Shown here one piece after another: positions 18,248 to 27,492 of a stretch of 64,000 nt of DNA. This DNA comes from Mycobacterium sp. MS1601 (lineage in GTDB: Bacteria; Actinomycetota; Actinomycetes; Mycobacteriales; Mycobacteriaceae): contig NZ_CP019420.1 in assembly GCF_001984215.1 (NCBI RefSeq), forward strand, positions 4,340,001 through 4,404,000. Direction: 5' to 3'. How positions within the stretch are numbered: the first letter of the stretch is position 1; every line of letters starts with the position of its first letter. Under the pieces are notes generated by a model that saw only the letters and a list, made by a program, of their open reading frames with translations, ran no database searches and had not been told where the DNA came from. A program made the position numbers and the translations under genes.

Positions 18248-18886
18248 TCACGACCAGGAGTACTCGGCGCGCAGGCGTGCCGCCACCAGATCGAACGTGG
18301 TGCGCTCGACGATCGCGCCCTCACGGCGGATGCCCTCCTCCGGCACGTCGAGCACCCGGTCCAGGCGCACCCAGCTCGGTCTGCCCTCGTGATCCCACGG
18401 CCCGGCACCGATGCCGATCCAGTCCGGGTCCTCGGAATGGTGAGTCTGGCTCGACAGCATCAGACCCAGCAGCGTCTGGCGGTCGCGGCCCACCACCAGC
18501 ACCGGGCGGTCCTTGCCCCGCGATGGGTCGTCCTCGAACGCCACCCAGGTCCAGACGATCTCACCCGGGTCGGCCCGGCCGTCCAGGTCGGGGGAGTAGA
18601 CGACTTTGCGAGCTCGCTGGGCCGAGGGCACCACGTTGTTGGTGATCGGCCGTCCGGCCGGAATCGCGGCACGCTTCTGCGCGGCCTGCTGCTCGGCGGC
18701 ATTGGCTGCCAGGGCGTCCATGCCGATCTTGATGCCCTGCGCCAGACCCCTCTGCAGGCCCTGCTGAATGTTGCGCTGTACCGCCTGCGGGTTCTGCAGG
18801 CCCTTGATGATCTTCGGGGCCTCGGTGAAGACCACATGCTCGGCGGCTTTGAGAACCTGCTGGAACGACTTCCACTGCGTCGCCAT
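18248..18886 (-). CDS. PemK/MazF-fold protein without visible antitoxin
   Basis: 212 residues from the ATG at 18886. The N-terminal half is helical and Ala/Gln-rich (residues 10-80). The C-terminal half has the PemK-like core GEIVWTWVAFEDD and RGKDRPVLVVGRD, with LLGLMLSSQTH. PemK/MazF toxins cut RNA, but this protein is longer than the usual 100-120 residues and no small antitoxin gene lies next to it. It may be a housekeeping relative rather than a toxin. Equivalent in position to Rv2405; divergent from lepA. Confidence 0.75.
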   Translation of the reverse strand: MATQWKSFQQVLKAAEHVVFTEAPKIIKGLQNPQAVQRNIQQGLQRGLAQGIKIGMDALAANAAEQQAAQKRAAIPAGRPITNNVVPSAQRARKVVYSPDLDGRADPGEIVWTWVAFEDDPSRGKDRPVLVVGRDRQTLLGLMLSSQTHHSEDPDWIGIGAGPWDHEGRPSWVRLDRVLDVPEEGIRREGAIVERTTFDLVAARLRAEYSWS

Positions 18887-18997
18887 GATTAGCAGCATAG
18901 GGGAGGAACCTGCCCACGATTGGTTCGTGACGGCCGCCTCTCGATACTCTTGAGGCGCCTAACCGGGCGTTTTGAGGGCACGCACCTCCCAGTACTC

Positions 18998-19002
18998 AGG
19001 AG
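18998..19002 (+). promoter_or_regulatory. Shine-Dalgarno that places the lepA start at an ATC codon
   Basis: AGGAG ends six bases before the ATC at 19009, ideal spacing for initiation there. In-frame TGA at 18973 and the absence of ATG, GTG or TTG before the P-loop rule out a usual start. Confidence 0.65.
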
Positions 19003-19008
19003 ATTCCC

Positions 19009-20861
<1,853 letters not shown>

Positions 20862-20862
<1 letters not shown>

Positions 20863-21536
20863 TGCTGCGACACGGTCTGCTGGCCGCGGTGGCCGCGGTG
20901 GCGTTGACCGGTTGTACCAATGTGGTTGTGGGAACAGCGAAGCCGGCTGACGCGGGTGGTTCGGACGGTCCGCGTTCGGGTGACCTGGCCTCCACACTGC
21001 TCAGCGTCGAGGAGATCAACTCGATCATGGGTGCCGACGACATCGAGTTGGTGGAGTCCATCGACGAGATGGTCGATCACAGCGGCGACGTGTCGGACCC
21101 CGCGTGTCTGGGGGCGCTCTACAACGCCGAGGACATCATCTACTCCGGCAGTGGGTGGACCGAAGTCGCCGACGAGGTGCTGACGCAGCCCACTGATGAC
21201 CCCGCGCACTGGGTGGAGCAGACGGCCGTGCGGTTCCCGTCCGAGCAGGACGCCTCGGCGTTCTACGAGTCGTCGAAGACCCAGTGGCAGGAGTGCGTGG
21301 ACCAGGAGCTGTCGATGTTCGACGGCGATTACGTGTTCACCTGGGTGTTCGAGGCGATGACGGTGTCCGACACCATGATCAGTCAGAACGCTCTGCAGCT
21401 CGACGCCGACGGCTGGACCTGTCAGCACGCCATGTCGGCGGTGTCGGACGTCGTGGTCGAGGCATCGGCGTGCAGCATGTCACCCGACGAGCAGGCGGTC
21501 ACCATCGTCGAGGCGTTGGCCAAGAACGTCGGCTGA
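20862..21536 (+). CDS. LppR-like lipoprotein with PknH-type sensor domain
   Basis: 224 residues, GTG overlapping the last base of the lepA TAG. The N-terminus is a short signal peptide ending in the lipobox LTGC (Cys18), so the protein is anchored in the outer leaflet of the membrane. The remainder resembles the extracellular sensor domain found on PknH and many mycobacterial lipoproteins, with paired cysteines (DPACLGAL, WQECVDQ, GWTCQHAMSA, ACSM). Ligand unknown. Position matches lppR (Rv2403c). It ends three bases from the convergent reductase gene. Confidence 0.85.
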
Positions 21537-21538
21537 AT

Positions 21539-22486
21539 TCAGATGTCCAAGGCCAGGCGTTCGCCGGCGGCCCGGGACACGCAGATCAACATGGTGGTGC
21601 CGCGGGCCTTCTCCTCCTCGGTGAGCAACTCGTCGCGGTGATCGACGGCGCCGGACAGCACCCGTGCCTCGCACGTGCCGCAGAAGCCCATCTCGCACGA
21701 CGAGGGATGATCGACTCCCGCGCCGCGAACCGCCTCGAGCACGGACTGCCCCGCGGGCACGGTCACCACGACGCCGCTGCGCGCCAGTTCGAGGTCGAAA
21801 CCATCCTGCGCGACATCGCCGGACGGCACCGCCGTAGCGCCGAAGTGCTCGATGTGCAGGTCAGCGGTGCGATGCTCGCGCAGCATCCGCGCGGACAACG
21901 CATCCATCAGCGGACGGGGCCCGCAGCAGTACAGCGCCGCACCAACGGATTCGGCCACCACCTGCTCGAGGTCGATCAGCCCGTCGGTGTCCTGCGCCAC
22001 CAGGTGTACCGAGTCGTTGCCGAGCCGGCCGAGGAAGGCGAAATGTTCCCGGGATCGGGCGCCGTAGAACAATTCCCACTTGATGCCGCGCTCGGCGACG
22101 TGCTGGATCATCGGCAGCAGCGGTGTGATGCCGATACCGCCGGCGACGAACACGTACCGGTCGGCGTCCACCAGGGCGAAGTTGGAGCGAGGCGCCCCGA
22201 TGGTGAGGACGGTGCCCGCGCGCAGTTCGCGGTGCACCTCGAGTGAGCCGCCCCGACCCTGCGGCAGCTCCAGTACCGCAATGCGATAGGCCTGCCGGTT
22301 GGCGAGGTCGCCGCAGAGCGAGTACTGCCGCACCGTGCCCGACGGTAGGCGCACGTCGATGTGGGCACCGGGTGACCACGGTGGCAGGTTCTGGCCGTCG
22401 ACCGGTGCCAGCTCGAACGACGTGACGCGGTGAGCCTCCCACCGCGTCGCGGTGACCCGCACCTGCAGCGAGTCAGCCGACGGCAT
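21539..22486 (-). CDS. Phthalate-dioxygenase-reductase-type ferredoxin reductase
   Basis: 315 residues. The order is flavin domain (RQYSLCGD, residues 54-61), NAD domain (GGIGITPLLPM, near 118) and C-terminal plant-type [2Fe-2S] domain (CEMGFCGTC near 270 with a later Cys in LICVS). This is the architecture of reductases that pass electrons from NADH to Rieske oxygenases. The upstream gene is such an oxygenase and overlaps by 14 bases, so the pair is a two-component monooxygenase or demethylase. First module of the accessory island at 21.5-29 kb. Confidence 0.93.
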   Translation of the reverse strand: MPSADSLQVRVTATRWEAHRVTSFELAPVDGQNLPPWSPGAHIDVRLPSGTVRQYSLCGDLANRQAYRIAVLELPQGRGGSLEVHRELRAGTVLTIGAPRSNFALVDADRYVFVAGGIGITPLLPMIQHVAERGIKWELFYGARSREHFAFLGRLGNDSVHLVAQDTDGLIDLEQVVAESVGAALYCCGPRPLMDALSARMLREHRTADLHIEHFGATAVPSGDVAQDGFDLELARSGVVVTVPAGQSVLEAVRGAGVDHPSSCEMGFCGTCEARVLSGAVDHRDELLTEEEKARGTTMLICVSRAAGERLALDI

Positions 22487-23500
22487 CAGGGAGATCCTGC
22501 ACCCGGCTCATCAGGTCGTGGAAGCAACGACGGTAGTTGAGGGTGAAGAGGTCAGCTGGCACCGAGAGTTCGAGGACTTCACCGTCCCAGGGGATCTCGC
22601 GGGGCTCGACGTGCTCCACCACGGGGATGTCCTCGAGGTACACCATTTCTTCGATGCGCAGACACTCCTGCAGGTCGGCACCTCGGTAGCCGACTTCGTT
22701 GGCCACCCCCAGAAGATCTTGACTTCCTCGTAGGAGACCGGTGACGGGAAGCCGGCGACGACCCGCCGACCGAGCTGCTCGTAGTGATAGGTGATGGATG
22801 CGAAACCCGGTGCCGCGCAGCGATATCGCATCATGCAGTTGCCGTCTTCAGCCCAGTCCCCGGTGCCGGCATTCAGCGGCCGGTCCATCCACACGTCGAG
22901 CCCGTCGCGGCTGACCTGGAGTGGCTCCACCACCTCCGGAGTGGGACCCATGGAGACCTTGTGTACAAACGGAAAGTGGGCGACATCGCGGAAGTTCTCT
23001 ATCGAGATGCCCACTCCGACACCGGAATCGATCGGATCGGCAGCCAGCCATTCCAGGTCGACGCCGTCCCACTCCTGTATCTCGTAGAGGTCGCGGATCG
23101 GGTCTTCCAGCACCGTCCACACGTGGCCGTAGCGCTCCACAGCGGGGTAGCTGGTGATTGCAGCGCGAGGCGGGATCTTGGACTGGTCCGCCAGTGACGG
23201 AATCCGGCTGCAGGTGCCGTCGGTGCTGGCGAACTCCCACCCGTGGTAGGGGCAGCTGATGGACCCGGCGTGTATCTCACCGCGGGACAGGTCGCCGCCG
23301 CGGTGCGGGCAGCGTCGCGACTGCACGGCCACCCGACCGGTGCCGTCGCGGTAGACCACCAGCTTCTCGCCCAGCAGGGTGGCGCGCTGGGGGGTGTCGA
23401 GATCGCCGATGCGCGCGACGGGAAACCAGGACCGGCGCATCGCGGCTTCGGCGAGTTCGCGTCTGCTGGACGAGGTCCTCGCAGGTGTTGTCAGAGTCAT
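22473..23500 (-). CDS. Rieske non-heme iron oxygenase, interrupted by a one-base frameshift
   Basis: The frame starts at the ATG at 23500 (AGGAGG eight bases upstream). The Rieske motif CPHRGG...CPYHGW lies near residues 65-90, and the catalytic iron region NFRDVAHFPFVH near 180. At about 22703 the frame shifts: the conserved C-terminus (NEVGYRGADLQECLRIEE onward, ending at 22473) is read one base away. The DNA there has a run of five Gs where six would restore the frame. With one added G the product is about 342 residues. Predicted to hydroxylate or demethylate a small substrate using the adjacent reductase. The break may be a sequencing error or a true lesion. Confidence 0.85.
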
Positions 23501-23516
23501 GGTGGGTCCTCCTGTG

Positions 23517-24281
23517 TCAGGCGGCAGGGATGAGTGCGCCGCCGTTGACGGCCAGGATCTGTCCGGTGATGAAGGCGGCGCCATCCCCGGCCAGGAATGC
23601 CACGGCAGCGGAGATCTCGGCGGGATCGGCCAGGCGTCCGAGGGGGACGGCGGCCAGTTCGGTGTCGTAGACCTCGTCGGGAACCATCCGGGTGTGCACC
23701 GCTCCGGGCGCGATGGCGTTGACCAGAATGCGCTGTGGCAGTAGCTCTTTGGCAAGGGCTTTCATCAACCCCAGCTGAGCCGCCTTGGACACCATGTAGC
23801 CGTACGAGTGCCCGTCGGGTAGTTGACCCCACTGTGAGGAGATGAAGATGACTCGCGCCGCCTGACTGCGTCCCAGTAGTGGCGCCAGGACACGGGTGAT
23901 GTCGTACGGTCCCAGGACGTTGACGTCCAGGTAGGGCTGTAGTGCCGAGACGGGTGTGTCTGCCAGGGTGCGCCAGTCGTGCATGATGCCCGCGTTGTGC
24001 ACCACGATGTCCAGCTGTGTGAAGTGTTCCTCGACCTGGGCGGCCACCGCTGCCCCGGCGTCAGTGGTGGTGACGTCGAGGGCCATGGTGTGTACTCGGC
24101 GCCCGGTGTCCGAACGAACCTGCTCGGCGACGCCTTCCAGCTCTGCGGTGTCGATGTCGGCAAGCAGCAGGTCGGCGCCGCGGTGGGCGAGCGTGGCGGC
24201 ATGTGTGGCGCCCATCCCGCGGGCTGCGCCGGTGACGAACGCGACCCGGCCGGACAAGCCGGTTTCCGGCAGCGCCGTCAC
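23517..24281 (-). CDS. Short-chain dehydrogenase/reductase
   Basis: 254 residues from the GTG at 24281, which overlaps the stop of the preceding C45/VOC gene (GTGA). NAD(P) motif TGAARGMG (residues 15-22), NAG in HNAGIMHDW, and the catalytic Ser and YxxxK in SSQWGQLPDGHSYGYMVSK. The protein ends in GQILAVNGGALIPA, a classical SDR C-terminus. It oxidises or reduces an alcohol/carbonyl, presumably the intermediate made by the neighbouring Rieske oxygenase. Substrate unknown. Confidence 0.92.
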   Translation of the reverse strand: MTALPETGLSGRVAFVTGAARGMGATHAATLAHRGADLLLADIDTAELEGVAEQVRSDTGRRVHTMALDVTTTDAGAAVAAQVEEHFTQLDIVVHNAGIMHDWRTLADTPVSALQPYLDVNVLGPYDITRVLAPLLGRSQAARVIFISSQWGQLPDGHSYGYMVSKAAQLGLMKALAKELLPQRILVNAIAPGAVHTRMVPDEVYDTELAAVPLGRLADPAEISAAVAFLAGDGAAFITGQILAVNGGALIPAA

Positions 24282-25798
24282 GACACCGTCTCGGCGATGT
24301 GGGGTTCGGTGATGTAGAGCATGTTGCCGTCGGGGTCGAAGAACGGGCGGTACCGGTACCACGTGCCGTTGGGGTGCTTCCATTCGATGCGCTCGTCCAC
24401 CCACTCGACGTGGCCGTCGAGTTCGGCCTCGGCGGCATCGAGATCATCGACCTCGAAGGCGATCGAGTCGTATCCGGGTGGATTGTCGGGGTTGACCGCG
24501 GTACGGCGCGGGGCGTGTTCGCCCACTTCCGATTTGAAGATGTAGAGGGTGACGTTACCCAGGTTGATGGCCGCCCACTCCTCGTCCTTCTCATAGGGCA
24601 GGTGGAACGGCAGACCCAGGACACCGTGGTAGAACTGCACCAGCGTGTCGACGTCGCGGGTCAGGATGTCCATGTTGTCGATGCGTTTGAGGGTGGGCAC
24701 TGTTCCTTCTCTCATCGTGGGGGCCACGAGCGTGGCGGGGGCGGTGCAGGGTCCGCCGGCATGCACGGCGAGCGTGCCGGCGCGAATGTCGAGGGCGACG
24801 GTGGCCAGGGTCTGGAAGTGGGCCGACGGCGCCAAGGTTGTGTCGACGTGGCAGCAGGTGCCGCCACCGCCGAGCAGATGTGACGACAGCGCGCCCACTA
24901 CGTCGGCGGCGTCGAGCTCGCCCCGGCCTGCGAGAGCTCGCCGCAGCATGTCGTAGCGCAGCACGGAATCCGGTCCGTCGCGCAACTCGGTGTCGGCGAG
25001 ACTGCCTGGGGCGCTCAGGAAGTGGTTGGTGTGGATCAGCAACCCTTCGGAATCGGGTAGGGCGTAGCCCACCCCGGCCGGGCTGACCTCGACGCTGACG
25101 GCTGCTGACTCGGTGCCGCTGGCGGCGACCAGTGTCAGTGAACTCGACGCCGACACCGGAGCCTGGGCCAGCGTGACCAACGCTTGGTTGAGGTCACGCG
25201 CGCTGTCGAGCACCGATCGGGCCAGCACGTGCACCGGCACGCCGATCCCGGCGCCGTCGTCGCGGTGGTGCAGGATGTTGAAGTGGACGCCGAGGCCGCG
25301 GTCGTTCACCCCGATCTTGCCGACGATGCCGTATTCGGTCAGTGTGGTGGTCCGATGGCCGTCGGCGTGCGGAATGTCCCACACCAGCCACAGCTGCGCC
25401 AGATCCGCGTACCAGTCCCAGGCCTGGATCGCCAGCGGCGGCTCACTGCGGCGCAGCGCCACCACGGTCGAGCATTCATTTGCTGGTCGGTTGGCCGTGG
25501 CTACCCGGGCGGCGGCCAGGATTTCCGTCCGCGCGTTGATTGCGGCGATATGTGTCACCGGTACCGCTGCGCCAGTGGCGATTCCGGTCATCTCCGTGGC
25601 GAGTGCCGGTGCGAATGTGGCCGTGCGCTCCAGCGCAGCCGCACCCCAATCATCGAGGTCGACCCGTTGCTGGGCGGCGGCGTCGAACAGGCCCTGGTAC
25701 GCGGTGATGACGGCCGCGATCTGGCCGGCGTGTGCGGCGCCGAATTCCTCACCCCGGCGCATGGGGTCGGTGTGGGTGGAGCGGAATCGACGAGTCAC
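24278..25798 (-). CDS. C45-family autoproteolytic peptidase/acyltransferase fused to a VOC domain
   Basis: 506 residues, GTG start overlapping the deacetylase stop. Residues 1 to about 360 match the penicillin acyltransferase-like C45 family: an N-terminal helical part, then NECSTVV with Cys109 as the likely autoprocessing site and nucleophile, followed by AWDWYADL. Residues about 370-506 form a glyoxalase/VOC domain (DNMDILTRDVDTLVQFYHGVLGLPF ... DPDGNMLYITEP). No stop separates them. An internal GTG at residue 372 with GAAGGA-like sequence before it could also give free VOC protein. C45 enzymes cleave or transfer acyl groups on amides. Confidence 0.78.
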   Translation of the reverse strand: MTRRFRSTHTDPMRRGEEFGAAHAGQIAAVITAYQGLFDAAAQQRVDLDDWGAAALERTATFAPALATEMTGIATGAAVPVTHIAAINARTEILAAARVATANRPANECSTVVALRRSEPPLAIQAWDWYADLAQLWLVWDIPHADGHRTTTLTEYGIVGKIGVNDRGLGVHFNILHHRDDGAGIGVPVHVLARSVLDSARDLNQALVTLAQAPVSASSSLTLVAASGTESAAVSVEVSPAGVGYALPDSEGLLIHTNHFLSAPGSLADTELRDGPDSVLRYDMLRRALAGRGELDAADVVGALSSHLLGGGGTCCHVDTTLAPSAHFQTLATVALDIRAGTLAVHAGGPCTAPATLVAPTMREGTVPTLKRIDNMDILTRDVDTLVQFYHGVLGLPFHLPYEKDEEWAAINLGNVTLYIFKSEVGEHAPRRTAVNPDNPPGYDSIAFEVDDLDAAEAELDGHVEWVDERIEWKHPNGTWYRYRPFFDPDGNMLYITEPHIAETVS

Positions 25799-26631
25799 GG
25801 TGTCGGCACCGCCGATTCCCGCAGGCTCGGGGCGGCGTGCTCGGCAACGGTATCCATCCTGGCGAACCAGACATCACCGGTGTTCGCCATGTGCTCGATG
25901 ACGCGTTCGAGTTGCGCCAGCCGGTAGGGCCGGCCGATGACCTCGGGATGCATGGTGAAACTGGTGTGGCGTTGTTCGGCGCGGGCAGAGTCGAATTCGG
26001 CGATCCAGGTGCGGCGCAGTTCCTCAGGGTCGGCGACGTTGCCTCCGCCGTCGATGTTCCATCCGAAGCGTGGCCAGTCATCAAGGGACCAGTGCACGGG
26101 TATCTCGAGGATTTCCAGGTCCTCCCAGCGTTCGAGGTAGGGACGGTCGTCGCCCATGCAACTGGAGTCGTAGGCGAACCCGTGTTGCACCAGCAGCTCG
26201 AAGGTCTCGGGCGTCAGCTCCCACGATGTCGAGCGGTATCCGCGGGGCGCCGGTACGCCCAGACGCTCGAACACCTCGAGGCCGCGCTCGATCTCCTCGG
26301 CCTGGGCGACCGGGCTCACTTTGTCGCTACGCAGGTGCAGATAGCCATGGTGGGCGATCTCGTGCCCGGCCTCCAACAGCGCTTCCACCATGGCGGGATG
26401 CTGCTCGGCGGTGTGGCCCGGGACGAAGAAGGTCGCTGGAATAGCATGTCTGGCAAGCAGTTCCAGAATTCTCGGGATACCGCGGGTGACCCCGTAGCGG
26501 CCTTCGGACAGGATGGTCAGCCGGCGGGCGTACTCGGGTCCTTCGCCCAGCCAGCCCGCTTCGGCGTCGACGTCGAAGGTCAGTGAGACGGCGCTGGTGT
26601 TGCCGTCGGGAAAGGAGTGCGGTCCGGGCAT
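25795..26631 (-). CDS. Polysaccharide-deacetylase-fold hydrolase (PuuE/cyclic imidase-like)
   Basis: 278 residues from the ATG at 26631, chosen for AGGAG six bases upstream; the longer frame to 26718 crosses the operator region. NodB-type motifs are SLTFDVDAE (Asp pair), IAHHGYLHLR (His pair) and GYRSTSWELT. The DVDAE form and the SFTMHPEVIGRPYR ending resemble the PuuE allantoinase/HpPgdA/cyclic-imidase branch, which hydrolyses ring amides as well as N-acetyl sugars. No signal peptide, so a cytoplasmic small-molecule substrate is more likely than peptidoglycan. First gene of the minus-strand island operon. Confidence 0.85.
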   Translation of the reverse strand: MPGPHSFPDGNTSAVSLTFDVDAEAGWLGEGPEYARRLTILSEGRYGVTRGIPRILELLARHAIPATFFVPGHTAEQHPAMVEALLEAGHEIAHHGYLHLRSDKVSPVAQAEEIERGLEVFERLGVPAPRGYRSTSWELTPETFELLVQHGFAYDSSCMGDDRPYLERWEDLEILEIPVHWSLDDWPRFGWNIDGGGNVADPEELRRTWIAEFDSARAEQRHTSFTMHPEVIGRPYRLAQLERVIEHMANTGDVWFARMDTVAEHAAPSLRESAVPTP

Positions 26632-26670
26632 ATCGGCTCCTAGGGCTGCATCACGCAAGGGGAAATACAC

Positions 26671-26745
26671 TTCGCATTGCGTCAAAAATTTGGGATGAAG
26701 TAACGCAATGCGTTGCAAAGAAACCTAACAGTACGCAGTGCGAGA
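26671..26745. promoter_or_regulatory. Cluster of three ACGCAATGCGT-type operators before the catabolic operon
   Basis: Between the deacetylase start and the AsnC gene lie GACGCAATGCGAA (read on the minus strand, 26671-26683), the perfect palindrome AACGCAATGCGTT (26702-26714) and ACGCAGTGCGA (26733-26743). Centres are about 30 bases apart, near three helical turns. Lrp/AsnC proteins bind such phased sites. Confidence 0.65.
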
Positions 26746-26794
26746 CGCAAGCGTAGTTCTTCGCCGCACATTGGCCACATCGGCCGGTTTTCTC

Positions 26795-26805
26795 GCGCAA
26801 TGCGC
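26795..26805. promoter_or_regulatory. Additional palindrome of the same operator type
   Basis: GCGCAATGCGC, a perfect 11-base palindrome with a central A, just beyond the asnC-type gene stop. Its core equals that of 26702-26714. Confidence 0.45.
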
Positions 26806-26813
26806 ATAGATGC

Positions 26814-27275
26814 TCAGGCGGTGGGGGGTGAACCGTAGCGCAGTTTGTGCACGTGCACGATGGACAACGTTTCCACTGCTCGGACGCCTTCGATGGTGTT
26901 GACCTGCGTCTCGAGGAACTCCCACAACTCGACGTTGCTGGAGCTGGCGATCTCGGCGCAGATGTCGAAACGGCCCAGGAGAGTGGAGACGTAGGAAATC
27001 TCGGGAAGCTTGCTCAGCTGGGCCACCACGTCCCCGTGGCGGTGGGGTTCCACGGACAACATCGCCAGGGCCAGTTGATGATTGCCCAAGCGCTCGGGGT
27101 CGGCGAACGCCACGATGCGCAGGATCTCGAGGTCCTGCATCCGCTTGACGCGGGCGCGGACGGTGGCCTCCGAGGTACCCAGAGTGCGGGCGATCTCACG
27201 GAACGCGCGCCGACCGTCTTCCTCGAGTTGACGCAGGATCCCACGATCGAGGTCATCGAGACTGTCCGCGGCCAT
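26814..27275 (-). CDS. Lrp/AsnC family transcriptional regulator
   Basis: 153 residues from the ATG at 27275; the upstream open frame is poor in coding character. N-terminal winged HTH (DLDRGILRQLEEDGRRAFREIARTLGTSEATVRARVKRMQ, broken here by domain boundary near residue 45) and a C-terminal RAM ligand domain (LLGRFDICAEIASSSNVELWEFL ... VRAVETLSIVHVHK). Such proteins respond to amino acids or related effectors. It sits between the deacetylase operon and the divergent permease, and repeated palindromes flank it on both sides, so it probably controls both and itself. Confidence 0.93.
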   Translation of the reverse strand: MAADSLDDLDRGILRQLEEDGRRAFREIARTLGTSEATVRARVKRMQDLEILRIVAFADPERLGNHQLALAMLSVEPHRHGDVVAQLSKLPEISYVSTLLGRFDICAEIASSSNVELWEFLETQVNTIEGVRAVETLSIVHVHKLRYGSPPTA

Positions 27276-27389
27276 GGCTACGACTCTAGTCAGCAGTGCG
27301 AGTGGGACGATGTTGCGACACGTTACGGCGCAATGGGCAATGCACTGCCGTACATGGCCGCGCTTCGCGCAGATAATTTCGCGTTGTGC

Positions 27390-27402
27390 CACGCAATGCG
27401 TG
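27390..27402. promoter_or_regulatory. Operator palindrome in the asnC/permease divergent promoter
   Basis: CACGCAATGCGTG, a perfect palindrome with central A, 90 bases before the permease ATG. A degenerate GCGTTGTGC half-match lies about ten bases upstream and another partial match near 27328. Same core as the sites at 26671-26745. Confidence 0.6.
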
Positions 27403-27492
27403 CTGATACTGTCCCGTCTCACCCGGAGTCGGTCAGGCCCGGGTTCGCGTCGGCCGCTCCAGGCCTACTTCAGCCGCAACCCCGGAGAACTG

